Positions 33,131 to 56,500 of a DNA stretch of 64,000 nucleotides are shown here, one piece after another. This stretch comes from Bemisia tabaci. Lineage: Eukaryota; Arthropoda; Insecta; Hemiptera; Aleyrodidae. The stretch lies in the NCBI RefSeq assembly GCF_918797505.1, contig NC_092798.1, positions 8,569,501-8,633,500 of the forward strand, written 5' to 3'. The number at the start of each line of letters is the position of its first letter. Within the stretch, counting starts at the first letter, position 1. The translations under genes were made by a program, and so were the position numbers. Under the pieces are notes generated by a model. That model was not told the DNA's origin. It saw only the letters and a list, made by a program, of their open reading frames with translations, and ran no database searches.

Positions 33131-34691
33131 AAACAAGGTGTGAATCGGGCGTTTTTATACTGGATAGAACTGTACATAATGCACGAATGAAATAAATTAA
33201 AAGAAATTGTCAAGCACATACATTTTATGCACATGATTTTCAGGCAAATTTTTTCACAAGCAATTTTCAGTGGATCGATTTTTGTCGAGTTTTTAGTTCA
33301 TTCTGAAAAAATAGTCGCAAGTGGCTCAGTTATTTGTTGTGATAAACAGAGGGTATGATGTTGTATACCATGGCAGATTAGAATTTGAGTTTAATTTCTC
33401 GCAACTGCATATTTTTGACTTATGTAAACTTTTAATATATGGTAAAATTTGATTTTTTGGGCCAGTTTTGGAGCGTTACTTTGTTCCCGTAGACAAACAT
33501 AAAGAAGTTACCCAAATTGGTCCGAAAATGGTTGGCGGTTCTAAGTACGTGCTTCAACGAGTTTTGCAACTTATTTCAGGTGTATTCCGGGGTAATTAAT
33601 TTGTGCAAAAAATTTAAATCACCTCTCATGCATTTTTGCCGCCATAACATTTTTTAAAACTATCGTACTTATACATTTAAAGGAAAGAAAACATTTCCTT
33701 GAGTGACCCTTAAATTCTCGTTGTTCGGAATCCACAAAAACTGGATCACTGTGAGACCAGGAGGTTGGTCAACTTGTGTTCTACTACGTTGATTTTAGCC
33801 GCAGATATCCAGTATCTTCTCTTCCCAGATAGCTCACATTAAATCTGGCAAAACTCGACCGAGTAAGGCGGGGTCAAATATTTTACGCGTAATCCACGAG
33901 CTTTATGCACAATTTTTATTTCGCCTCGGTTTCCTGGGCCACCATTTACAGAGTTATTTTCGTACCTGATTGGGTGATTTTCGAACGCCGGGGGAGATAA
34001 ACACACCGTTAAAAACGAAATAAATTTTAGGTGGAACAGGTGTGATTGCCCCCGAGGTATTCAATAACTCCGCTCCGCACCACTTCTCTCCGTAAATTCA
34101 GGAATGTTCCACTGTAAATGCAACTCTTCCGCCTTTCCTAACGTTTTGGTTGTTATTGCTAGTGATTATTTACGAATCATGTGGATTCAACGCTGAATTT
34201 ACAGTTCGTTGAATGATAATTGATTTTTCCCCCTTGAATTTTTCATTTTCATTAGTTTTAGTAGACAAAAGAAGAAAGACTGCTGAAATCATCAAAATCT
34301 CCTCTTACTAAGGTGTTTCGATGAATCTCACACCAGTTAAAAAAATTCATAAATTTTGTCAGCGAGAAATGAATTAACTTTTCGGCGAAGATGAAAAAGC
34401 AGAAGCAGCAAAGGGCCATTAATTCAACTATAAACTTAGGGTAGGTTAGGTTAGATAAGGCAAATTAGCAGGATCAGAGCGGCTGTTTTTTCTTATCTCA
34501 GCATTTAAGTCCTCTCTGATTTTTTCATATGCTGGCATAGGTTGGCTTCGATTTCAATGAAATCTTCGGATTGTTCTTTTGACTCTTGGCTCAAGAGTTG
34601 TATGTTGGAGTCCCGAAAGTAAAAGCTTCCACCAATACCATGATAGAACAATGGTGCAAAGCTGGATCTCTTTTGGGTGTTGCGGACTGAC
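33131..34691. other. Gene-free AT-rich stretch
   Basis: No splice-framed exon or element ends were recognised. The next exon on the minus strand begins at 34692, so this may be part of an intron of that gene. Confidence 0.45.
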
Positions 34692-35025
34692 CTTGACTAG
34701 AATTGTAGCCGGGCAGGTCCTGGAGGGCCCAGTTGCAGATGTCGCAGGTGGTGAGTCCGTCGGGGGGGACGTGCGGCTGGAAGAAGGTGGGCCGGGGCGG
34801 CGGCGGCAGGAACTCGGCCGACCAGAGCTCCTCGAGGCTCATCGACGCGATCGAGTCATCCAGCTCCAAGGTCCAGCTCCAGATCGGAGCTCCCGACCCC
34901 GGCTCCGGCTCCTGCTCCGGCTCTGCTCCTGCTCCGCTCGGCGTCGACCAATCCTTCCCATCCGACAGGGCCGCCTCCGCCGCCCCCAGAGTCGCCCATC
35001 AGCCTCGCGCCAACCACCAACACTC
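34692..35025 (-). CDS. Minus-strand exon of an unrecognised gene, reading frame broken once
   Basis: On the minus strand the exon has a very good acceptor (TTTGTTTCTTCTGTGTTGCAG at 35026) and a good donor (CAAG|GTCAGT at 34690). It is GC-rich and codon-biased, unlike its surroundings. The downstream part reads ELDDSIASMSLEELWSAEFL, then a Pro-rich stretch, and TTCDICNWALQDLPG, with a CxxC pair. The upstream part, MGDSGGGGGG to SSDLELDLGAG, is in a different frame and hits a stop just after 34868. One extra base in the CTGGAGCTGGA repeat at about 34867-34869 would account for the shift. It could be an assembly error, a strain allele or a true lesion. I do not recognise the family. Confidence 0.6.
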
Positions 35026-35126
35026 CTGCAACACAGAAGAAACAAAAAACATGTCATTTCCTCAAGAAACGCTGATTCAAGTAGTGCAAGCACATCTACT
35101 CGTAATTAGGGTAAGACATCTACTCG

Positions 35127-35384
35127 TAATTGGACGGAGTTAAACAGAAAGGAACCAAGCCACATCGGGATCGAACCGAGAAAAAAGAGGTTTCAAGATT
35201 GGCTCCTCGCATAAGACTCAATGTAAAAGATACAGTTCAAGTTCAATTTCTGCAAAATTTGCTCCAACAAAAACTTTGAATTTTTGGCGATAGATAGTAG
35301 AGCAGTGGTTGAGTTTAAAACCACTCATAACTCAATTTTTTCCAAAATGTGGGTTGGTTTCTTTCTGCTTTACTCAGTCCAATT
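35127..35384. mobile_element. Fold-back element, GTTAAACAGAAAGGAACCAAG family, copy 4 (258 bp)
   Basis: The left end is AATTGGACGGAGTTAAACAG and the right end CTGCTTTACTCAGTCCAATT, with arms complementary over about 40 bp. It lies about 100 bp from the splice acceptor of the minus-strand exon ending at 35025. Confidence 0.75.
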
Positions 35385-36569
35385 AAGGTAGGAGGATTCC
35401 AGTCGAAGGTTCTAGGAGAAATTATTGGAGTACCATGGTTCGTAAAGAACGAAGACAGTAAGGAGAGCATTGGAGGTACCCACGGTTAGACGTAGGAGAG
35501 ATGAAAAATAAAGAGGTTTTCTCCGTCTTTTCCCTCCGAATTTTGATGAACTAACGCGCACGTGCATGTTTTTTCAAGGATACTTTTGACATCTAATATC
35601 ACTGCTTGGTTCCTACCAATTATAGTAAACCTCGGGTCTAGAAGATCCAAGTCGGTCAGACTGAGGACTAAGGTCAGGGAACGATAAGTTCAGCATAGGC
35701 ACATTTCGGTTCAGACAACTGAACCCAAGAACCTTCGGTTGCACGAGCCGACCTATTCGGTTGGCAACGTCTCGGTAAACGAAAGAATCACCGATTTGAA
35801 ATGAAACGAGCTGAAAAACTTCGATGAATATGGAACATCCTCCAAGCTCCTCGAACTGAAAATCCGAGTCTTGACCTAAATGAGCATACAAATCGCTGCA
35901 TTGAAAACTCTGGCTTCATAGACTACGATCATTTTTACATTGCTTGTCCACCATGTTAAGGTAATATTGTAAATATGTTAACATCCTCTTGCACATTGTT
36001 TTTATTTTTTATTGTTTTATTAAAGCATGACTTGAGTCACAATCGTTGCATGTATTTGTAAAATCGGCCAATAGCTTCATTTTTGTTTTCACATTATGAG
36101 TAGCCGAAAACCGAAAAAATCTTGATCATTTTTTCTTATGCGGTCAAGTCTTTGTAATTTGAGAAAGAGGAATATTCGCTAACAATGAGGGTATGTCATC
36201 AAACCTATCAATACATAAATTAAGGTTGACAGGTTGACTTTCTAAAAATCCGTGCATTGCGTCGGAGTGCAGACGATAGACAGTGCGGCTGCAGTCGATC
36301 GGCGAAATTTCAAAGAGCGCATTTCAAAATTCGAGAAATGTGCTGCGGGGACCGTGAAAAGCGTTACTCCTTCAGGTAATGGCTGCTCGTTGCTGCGGCT
36401 TCGCGGAAAGCGTGAGGCACGGCGCGTTCCTCTGCCGTGAACTACCAGGTGGTCCTTCCCTTCGCGATAATTTCAACGATAAATTTTGATTGTTGGAATT
36501 CAAAATATTGGCCATGCCAAATTGCCGCGACAACATTCTCGTTGCGTCTCCTTCAACCTTATGGGTGTA
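35385..36569. other. Gene-free stretch
   Basis: A plus-strand CpG-rich piece at 36250-36450 is open for 62 codons with a possible donor (TCAG|GTAATG at about 36376), but nothing identifies it. The rest is AT-rich intergenic or intronic DNA. Confidence 0.4.
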
Positions 36570-36830
36570 CTGCCGCGCTAAGGAAAATCGCCGTATGAGC
36601 CTTCAGGCGTTGCCAAATGTCCATGTGTAAAACACGGCTTTCTCGGTAGACTTAAGAATAATTTTCCTCAAATTTTTGGGATAATTTTGTTCGCAATTTC
36701 ACCCAAAGTTCCTGAAAATCTCAGGAAAAAATATTCATACGATTCCTCAGAAATAAACATTTTAGTGAAGGAAATGTGACAATTCTCGAATGTTCAATGT
36801 TCATACGGCGTTCTTCTCTTAGCACGGCAG
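36570..36830. mobile_element. MITE, CTGCCGTGCTAAGG family, copy 4 (261 bp)
   Basis: The left end is CTGCCGCGCTAAGGAAAATC and the right end CATACGGCGTTCTTCTCTTA..GCACGGCAG. TGTA occurs on both sides and may be a short target duplication. Confidence 0.85.
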
Positions 36831-37070
36831 TGTAAGGCTCACGTTAGGGATTGTTCATAGCAGCGCTGCCAACCTTCCTGGAATATTCTAAAAATAGGTT
36901 GTAGCATGTAGCATCTAGCAATTCTAAATAGTGTAACATTTAATTCCACCTTTCTATAGCAAATCCAAAACATTATGAGGGTTTTTTGGTGAAATGAGTT
37001 TTTTTATACTTCATTTTTTCCTTTTCAAATCTGGTTGGTGAATCATACGCGCAAAAATTGTGCACCACTC

Positions 37071-37821
37071 CGAAAGCCGTCAACACTACTAGCAAAAGTT
37101 CACGGAATTGGCGCGAAAGTTAGTTCCGTAAACCTATCTCTGTATGGACAAGGCCCTCCATATATAAGAGATGGCCAAACAATTATAAAGAACAAACATA
37201 AATGTGGTTTAATAATTTAACTTCCGCCGCCGCGCCGCGCTGACCGCACTGTGTTTGACGCAATTGCGTGCGAAGTATTCCTACAGTCTCACATGCGCTA
37301 TGCGTTTCGGACCGACCGCTGCTGCACGCACTGTGTTTGACGCAATGCGTGAAGTATTCATGCAGTCTTGTAGGCGCTATGTGTTTCACGCTGCCCGCTG
37401 CTGACCGCAGCGACCGCACTGTCTTCTGGCGCAATGCGTGAAGTAATCCTGCAGTTTTGTAGGCGTTAATATGTGTTACGTGCAGGCCGCCGCGCCGAGG
37501 GTTTCTCCTTTTCATCTCACGTTCTCGTCATCATTGCTCTCTGCGCCGCGCTGTTCCAGGCCAAATTCCGTGTTCGGTTTCTCTCTTAGTCTTAAACTCA
37601 ACTAATGAAAGGTGCTGTATCTTGTAATCACAGAAGGACGACAAAATTAGAGATATAAACTCAGGAAATGAGAGATTTTGTCACCTTTTCTCGTTCGTAA
37701 TTTTTTTTCTGAATCCGATTTTTCTTAATAGCTACATTTAAAAAAATTGCAAAATTTTCCGCCCCCTAAATTTGCCGCCAAGGGCCGCGGCCCATGTGGC
37801 CACCCCCTTAATCCGGCCCTG
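37071..37821. mobile_element. hAT-like element, CAGGGCCGGATT family, copy 3 (inverted, left end lost)
   Basis: The right end CCTTAATCCGGCCCTG is the complement of the left end of the 4753-5540 element. The internal GCAAAAGTTCACGGAAT block and tandem units (GCGCTATGCGTTTC, CGCAATGCGTGAAGTATTC) at 37240-37460 are shared. The left terminus is not recognisable. Confidence 0.75.
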
Positions 37822-37878
37822 TCCCGGGCATTTTGTTTGTTTTTAGCCTTAGTTTACCATTTTCTTGGGTTTTATTTC

Positions 37879-38156
37879 GGCAAGCTAAACAGGAACGCCG
37901 TATGAACATTCAAGAGTTGCCGGATTCCCTTCAATTAAATATTTATTTTCGAGGAGTTATGAATATTTTCCCTTCACATTTATTCTGATATATTTCTTCT
38001 ATATATTCTATATATTCTATTTCTATTCTTCTATATTTTAATTATCTGAAAAATTGGAAGGAAAGCATTCATAAGTTTACCAGGAAATTCTTGTTTTATC
38101 AAAGGAAATTCGGCAACTCCTGGAGGTTCATACGGCGTTTTTCCTTATCACAGCAG
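37879..38156. mobile_element. MITE, CTGCCGTGCTAAGG family, copy 5 (diverged)
   Basis: The left end GGCAAGCTAAACAGGAACG and the right end CATACGGCGTTTTTCCTTA are recognisable. The interior contains a short TATATTCTA expansion at about 38000-38035. Confidence 0.75.
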
Positions 38157-38174
38157 CCAAGTTATCACATTATA

Positions 38175-38436
38175 AATGGATCGCATTTTGCAAAAAGGAA
38201 CCGAGAGCAATCCAACGTCGCTAAGATTGTGCAACTTTTTTTGCCTTGCAAATATAAACAGTTTATCTAAACAAATTTTATCTTAACTCCCAATAAACTG
38301 TAACTCGCAAGACAAAAATTACCTTTGAAAATTTAATTTTTTGCGTGATTCCAGTAATTATATTGAAAGAACGTTAGTTACACAATCTTAGCAACATTGA
38401 AATGCTCTGGTTCCTTTTTGAAAAAAGCAATCCGTA
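38175..38436. mobile_element. MITE, GGATTGCATTTTGCAAAAAG family, copy 1 (diverged)
   Basis: The left end ATGGATCGCATTTTGCAAAA and the right end CTTTTTGAAAAAAGCAATCC match the two cleaner copies at 44181 and 60139. The inner CTAAGATTGTGCAAC is mirrored as TACACAATCTTAG. Confidence 0.75.
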
Positions 38437-38598
38437 AATGATAAAGAATTTGATGCCGGCGGTGTAGGCGACAACCCCGAGATAGACAGCAACGCCGACA
38501 TAAAGTTTACACTGGAGCCCGGCCCATTGTTTCGGTATCCGTATAGATTACCGACAACGACGGAACATTATCATTAGTGCGAGGGCACAGACGGTCGC

Positions 38599-38637
38599 GG
38601 GGGCCGGTGGGGGGTCGGTGGGGGGACCGGGTGGGGG
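38599..38637 (+). other. G-quadruplex-prone G-run cluster
   Basis: Five G runs (5, 6, 6, 3 and 5 bases) are separated by 1 to 5 bases, and GGTGGGGGG repeats at an 11-bp period. Four or more runs of three G with short loops is the usual rule for quadruplex potential. Confidence 0.75.
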
Positions 38638-38966
38638 TGGCAGCAGGTAGAGCGCTCCGAGTCGCCGCGTATTTATGTTGGACCATGAATAATTGCAATT
38701 TAATGACGTGTTAGACACTTTTACAGCATGTCTGGTGTCTCGCGGCCGGCGCGGGCGCGGCGTCGTCCGTCGCGGGAGATGCAACGACCGACGATGCGAC
38801 ATTTGAAGAGGTGGAAACCGCGTATTTGAGCGGGATTTACGAGGCTGTTGCGTTGTTTTTGTTTAGTAGGGCAACCGACGGGGCGACGCGACGCTTGCAC
38901 CGGGACATGGGACCCGGGCCAGGGCTCCTTTAGCGGTGCTGCCATTTCTGCCGTGCTAAACAAAAA

Positions 38967-39221
38967 CTGCCGCGTGCTAAGGAAAAACGCCGTATGAACC
39001 CTCAGGCATTGCCAAATTTCCTTTAATAAAACACGGATTTCCTGGTAAACTTATGAATATTTTCTTTCCAATTTTTCAGATGATTTTGCTCGCAAGTTTA
39101 CCTAAAGTTCCTGAAAATTTGAAGGAAAAATATTCATAACTTTCCTAAAAAATTAACATTTAATTGAAGGAAATTTAGTAACTCTCGAATGTTCATGCGG
39201 CGTTTTTCCTTAGCACGGCAG
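38967..39221. mobile_element. MITE, CTGCCGTGCTAAGG family, copy 6 (255 bp)
   Basis: The left end is CTGCCGCGTGCTAAGGAAAA and the right end TTTTTCCTTAGCACGGCAG. An extra half-terminus (CTGCCGTGCTAAACAAAAA) directly precedes it at 38949, so a second copy was probably interrupted here. Confidence 0.85.
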
Positions 39222-39517
39222 AAAATGCCGCACGAAAATTTAAACAGAATGAATATAAAACCTTGTAAGCACAATTGAGGCGTTGCTGAGTTTGTGTACG
39301 GTGTTAACTGTAGAAGTGCCTAAGTGCCTTCGCTTCAAAACAGGAAAAACGACAGGAAAAAACCACACAAATAGGAGGAAAAACGCTGACATTTGAACAG
39401 GAAATTTCTTGTAAACGGTCATATTCTCACGATAACAATTGTTAATTCTCGGGTCTCTGGATTCGCGTTAAATGTGAGAAATAGTTGCACAATCGTAACA
39501 ACATCAGCAAGCTTATT

Positions 39518-39768
39518 GTTGTAATTGATAGACAAAATGTTAGATAAAGAAAAGAAAGGGTACATGAGGCGATCCTGTTGGTTCGAACGAGTGGTTGTAA
39601 TGGAGCGAGAGGGAAAATGTCAAACTAACGATAGAGTTTTTTGTGGGTTTTCGTTAGTTTGTCTACATGTATTTCCTTTGTGCATTCCAGCCACAAATAA
39701 TGATCGCTCCATTTTTCTATCGTCTGCTTGACCTTGCCCTTTCTCTATTAATTTCAATAGTCAAACCG
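39518..39768. mobile_element. Fold-back element, AATTGATAGACAAAGC family, copy 4 (runs into gap)
   Basis: It starts GTTGTAATTGATAGACAAA and ends TATTAATTTCAATAGTC just before the assembly gap. Interior AACTAACGATAGAG is mirrored as TTCGTTAGTTTG. Confidence 0.7.
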
Positions 39769-40268
39769 NNNNNNNNNNNNNNNNNNNNNNNNNNNNNNNN
39801 NNNNNNNNNNNNNNNNNNNNNNNNNNNNNNNNNNNNNNNNNNNNNNNNNNNNNNNNNNNNNNNNNNNNNNNNNNNNNNNNNNNNNNNNNNNNNNNNNNNN
39901 NNNNNNNNNNNNNNNNNNNNNNNNNNNNNNNNNNNNNNNNNNNNNNNNNNNNNNNNNNNNNNNNNNNNNNNNNNNNNNNNNNNNNNNNNNNNNNNNNNNN
40001 NNNNNNNNNNNNNNNNNNNNNNNNNNNNNNNNNNNNNNNNNNNNNNNNNNNNNNNNNNNNNNNNNNNNNNNNNNNNNNNNNNNNNNNNNNNNNNNNNNNN
40101 NNNNNNNNNNNNNNNNNNNNNNNNNNNNNNNNNNNNNNNNNNNNNNNNNNNNNNNNNNNNNNNNNNNNNNNNNNNNNNNNNNNNNNNNNNNNNNNNNNNN
40201 NNNNNNNNNNNNNNNNNNNNNNNNNNNNNNNNNNNNNNNNNNNNNNNNNNNNNNNNNNNNNNNNNNNN
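39769..40268. other. Assembly gap, 500 N
   Basis: A second run of exactly 500 N. Upstream Magi exons could in principle be hidden here, though more probably they lie further away. Confidence 1.
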
Positions 40269-41028
40269 CAGTATGGCTGAAAACCTGGGATGCCAGGGAA
40301 AGACTTGAAAAAATCAGGGAATTTCAGGAAAAATAGTAGGAAATCAAGTTAATGTGATTGAGAACATGCTTGCATTTACCAATCAAATAGCCCTTTGCTG
40401 CTCTTCATTGCCCATAAGGTGAATGATCTTATTGATAGTTTAGCGTAGCTTGATTGTCACTATGTTCATTAGTATTGACAAACAGGGCACACTGCATGAA
40501 TCAGGACAAAGTTATTAGTTTAAAAAGTGTTTTGTTGTTATGAAAAAAGGAAAAGTTTTTGTTGAAAGATCAAGGACTTCTAAGAGCTAAGAATTTTCTT
40601 GACATCAAAAAGTCAGCGAATTTTTTCCTTTTTGAAGAGTCAGAAAAAGACAGAGAATTTGAAGATCCACAAATTATAGTCTTCCCGAATGACCATAATT
40701 TGTTAACCCGCAAAACATCTATAAAATGGAAAGATTGTGAACCAATGCACGGTTTTGACGCTCATTGGACAGAATTAATGGAAATTATTCAAAGGTTTTT
40801 TTTAACCAAAATCAATCCTATACTTCCCCTAAATTTATATCATCATCCTTGAAAACCACTCGCTAAATTTCCATTCGGGAAGTAGAACCGAAATTTTGCA
40901 ACGGAGAAGTTAGTTGCAGAGGGCATGAAAAAGTTAGCGAACCTTCAAAGAAATAACCAGTGCGTTTTATTGATGATTATCAGTAGTTAAGGTTCCTTTT
41001 TTAATTTGGATTCTTTTTTCCATGTCAG
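40269..41028. other. Intronic sequence upstream of the first Magi exon in view
   Basis: 40269-40345 carries a remnant of the GGGTTGCCACAG family (CCAGGGAAAG, CAGGGAATTTCAGG). The open frame at 40559-40852 lies in sequence with similar CAG-AATTTT wording and has no splice signals, so I do not call it coding. The acceptor TTTTTTCCATGTCAG ends at 41028. Confidence 0.5.
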
Positions 41029-52430
<11,402 letters not shown>

Positions 52431-53480
52431 TAGTGCTGTCTCGCAGCCATCGCTTAGCCTCTTACTTCTAAAACTGGTTTTTCAGTTACCACTCTCAGAC
52501 TCTGAACAAATGCTCATTTTACGTCATCTGATGTAAGTTGTATATTTAAGACAAAAAATGTTTTTCTCTTTTTTTTTTCATTTGCCAATGTGACCAATGA
52601 GAAGGATACAAAGGGTGAAGATTTTAAAAATCAAGTCCCTGAAATTCATTGCTCTCATTCCTTTTTGCCATTTTATGGACCTTTTAATGATGGTTGTGAT
52701 GTTTGCAGATAATGCTGCCTGTCTGCTAGCAGTGTTGTTTGCTGTTCAACATAGTATAATTTGTGTACTATACTTTCAATTTGAGGTATTGCTGTTTTTA
52801 GATTATTTTCAGGGGTGCTTTCTGAACTCATCTGAAAATTTCTGCATCAGACAATCCCATATTTTCGAATATTCTACTGTAGTAAATTTCAACCTAATAT
52901 TAGAATTCTGTCCTTTTTTAGTATTGTCATGAGTTCCCGTAAAGCACTATTTTGTTCTTGTTTATGGAGTTCAAGATTGATGACGTCCAGTAATATAATA
53001 TATGTATAAGAAAAGTGTAGAAGATCTGAGCTTGTTCTGCTTTTTATTGGCTCAAATGCTTAATTTTTTTTAATATCTTATTCAGTACGAATATTAAATC
53101 TCAACATATTTCAATACGAACAGGTACAAATTTCAGTATTATGATGTATTTTTGTCATCAAATTTTCATGTTGAATACAATTTTTACCACAGAAGTTATT
53201 GAAAGTAACTTCTAATCAAGATATTAATGTTCTCCGGTGCAGAATTTCAAACTTCCCAATCGTTGGAAAAAACCATTCTCTATTCGAGATGAATGGAAGG
53301 GACAATAATTATACCAAGACAGTTTCTGCTGAATGAAAAATGGCACCTTTAATTTTGATGCTGAAGCTCAGCTGTTGCACATCGTCCAGACTTTGAACAA
53401 CTCAGGGTGGGGAGAAACACTGCTCAATTAAGAAGCCTGCCTAAATCGTTGTAGTGCATGATTTGATTGACGTAGCCCCT

Positions 53481-53511
<31 letters not shown>

Positions 53512-56500
53512 GTGAGCGAGAAATTCAAATTTGTTGTAGCTAGGGCTGAAGAATTCTGTTGATATCTTGGTTGGGAGTCAATTTCATTCAGTTTTATTCT
53601 CCCTATTGTATTCTATGTGAAATTTTAAAGAGGAAATTATCAGAATGCTCAAATCGGTGCCTTGTGCACCTGTACGGATACTGTATACCTTGCACTATTG
53701 CTTATTTGGCAGTGTATTATTTGATTCTACATTTAATAAGAGTGAAATTTTATTGAATGAATGAAGATACTATGAAGAGAAAACCTGGAAAATTTCAAAG
53801 GAAAAAAAGTCATCAAAAAACGCAAGCTGTGTCAGAACAAAAGGGCTAATTTGTAAAACATGTTACACTTTTCGAATCAATTTTCAAAGACTAAAACAGC
53901 CGTGTTCAAAAAACCTCTATCTGATTTATTCAGTGATTGCAAATTGTATTTCGTAAAAAAAACTTGTATTGGTTGTAACATGAACCCTCCATTTAACTTA
54001 AAGGTTTTTTTTTAATGTTGAAAGTTGTTTCCTTGATGTTGGCGAAGTTCCTTTGTAAGGAAAATTATCGTTCTTAAAAGAGTTGCACGTACATTTCCAG
54101 TAGCAAAGTACGTCAGTTATGAATACTGCCAATAACTTTTTGTTTTTTGGCTGATTAGCTTTACTGATTGTGCCAGTTAATGCACATGTATTGACAATTT
54201 ATGTCTCTAAACACAGGGTTCTCATAGGCCTCGAGTGCCTCAGTTTTTTGTGATGCACTGTTTCCACCTTTTACTTAACTGAAACATCACAGCTTAATTT
54301 TTTTTCGAAGCTTAAAATTGCATTCTGTGAATTTTTCTTCAACAATTTTTGCTGTTGTACCTTTGGACTCATTTTATTGTCTTGAAACTCATTCTTTCTT
54401 GGGAACATGTTTCAAATGTCTTAATTTTTGCACTCCCTCGATGCACTCTATCTAGGGGCAGTCAGGTATTTCTCGTAGGATAGTTAGCAATTACAACTGA
54501 ACAATTTGTATGGTGATTTTGTTGGTTTTTTTTACTCATTTAGGGTATCTTTTAAGACTGTTTCTTCTCCCTGAAGACTATGATTACCTAAGTGCAGCTT
54601 CTCTGTTATTCATACTAGTGTTTGACATGATATTTCTCAGGGGTGCAGAAAATGAGGATCTCAAGATAGTGCACGGTTCAAATCGCCGTAAAAAGTATCT
54701 TGACATTTATTTTTCTAGGCCCCAAGAGTGATTGATGAATTGGAAGATCGACACTTCAACTCTTGAACAAAGTATCTCATTCAAGGAGGTTTTAAAATCT
54801 CTGCTCATATTTTTGTTTTATTAAAGAAGAACATTTTAATATCACTCCTTGAAGTATTCATAGAATTTTTTTTTTGCACGGCGGAGAAAAATCGCGAAAG
54901 TTTTTTAGAACTGACATTGAGTAGTTTTCCATTTAAAAAATTAAGTATGACTGGAAGTCTGCATTGTCAGAAATGAAGATGTCAAGATGCTTGAAAAGCG
55001 CTTGAATTTCAGCAGTTCTCACTTGCTGTTTTAAGAAATTACAGCATTTTACCTTAAATAGATTGTTTGGAAAAACAAGACCGTTACGAAGGTGGGACAT
55101 GATGTACCTTCCAAGTAAGCCAAAAATTTCTGACTCGAACTCATGATACAGAGGAAAAAATTGTAAATCTAGAAAAGAATCATGATGAAGATTGTGGAAA
55201 GTGCTTGAAAATTCTTCTAAAAGTGCTTTATTTATTATTCTTGAGGCTGCATGAATCATTAGTAGGTAAAAAAATTCAGGCTATTTAATGAAAATTTCTT
55301 TCGCCATCATAAAATTTCCACAAGCCATGTGCACTCTCAATAATTTTTATAATTTAGGCAGTTTTCTATCATGTAATATAAAAGTAAGAGGTATTTATAT
55401 GGAGGAAAAAAAAATTGAGCCAAGTCTAACTACCACAAAAAAAGATGGAAATCTACAGAGAAGGGAGATTTCCACCAGGTTCCTGTGATTCAAATAAAAG
55501 CAAATTCCACCCGATTGTGAACTCTCAAAGTTCACCAAATGTTTGCCAGTTTTTTGTCATAGTGCATTTTTTATCGATCCTCAAAGTACTTACACAGTCA
55601 GAAAAAATGTTCCTATAATTTTAAAAGAACCAGACATTTTTTCTGTTTTCGTTTCCTGCACCCCTGGCGACATTTCTTGTTGACTTGCTGGAATTGATAG
55701 ATCATCATCTTATTTTTAAAATAATTTTTGCGGGCTCGTGTCTTGACTATTAATTGAGCGGAGTCCACAGGAATCAGTCTAACTACTTGAGACGTTTCCT
55801 AATTTTCTCTGATGTTTTATTTTTAGAACAGATAACTAAGCAACACTGAAACGTGAAATTCTGTGAGTTTATTCTTCTTAATCTAGGATATATTCACAGA
55901 AAATGTAAAGATGTTAAATAGTTCAGTACTCTTTTAAAAAAATGAAGAATTAGCGAAAATGTGGCAGTATAAAATGCAGTTGGGGTGATTCTGGTTAATC
56001 TAGATAATCTTTTTTTCTTCTTCTTCTTCTTTTTTTTTTTTTTTTTTTTTTGCTTTGAAAGTGCTTTATTTGAATTTAACAGAAGAAGACTTTTCCTACA
56101 ATATCTGTCCACTCGGTACGCACACTCCTTTGATTATACGTAACTCAGCATTTTCTCTTTTTCACCTATTACACAGTATTTCAGTATTGTAGATATTTTG
56201 TACATACATATGTAAGTTGTATATTTTCTTCAGGGTCTTGTTATAATTTTAAGTGAACCCTTGTACGGATTGAAATAGCTAACTGTAAATGAGATTGTGA
56301 TATTCTCTCATGTGTGTACTATTTATACCGTGCATTTGTTTCTCCACATTTTAACGTCTCTAATTCATTTTCATTAGTGTTACTTTCACCATGATCAACG
56401 TTTTATTATTATGACCGAACACTTTTCACCGCAATATTTTGTTGTACAATTCCTATCTTTTGTAGGATTTTCATGCAATATCATTAATGAGACCCCCCTC

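Noticed and set aside
40559..40852. Plus-strand frame of 97 codons near the first Magi exon
   Set aside because: Examined as a possible Magi exon; no acceptor or donor fits, no PDZ or WW similarity, and the wording resembles the CAGGGAATTT repeat family.
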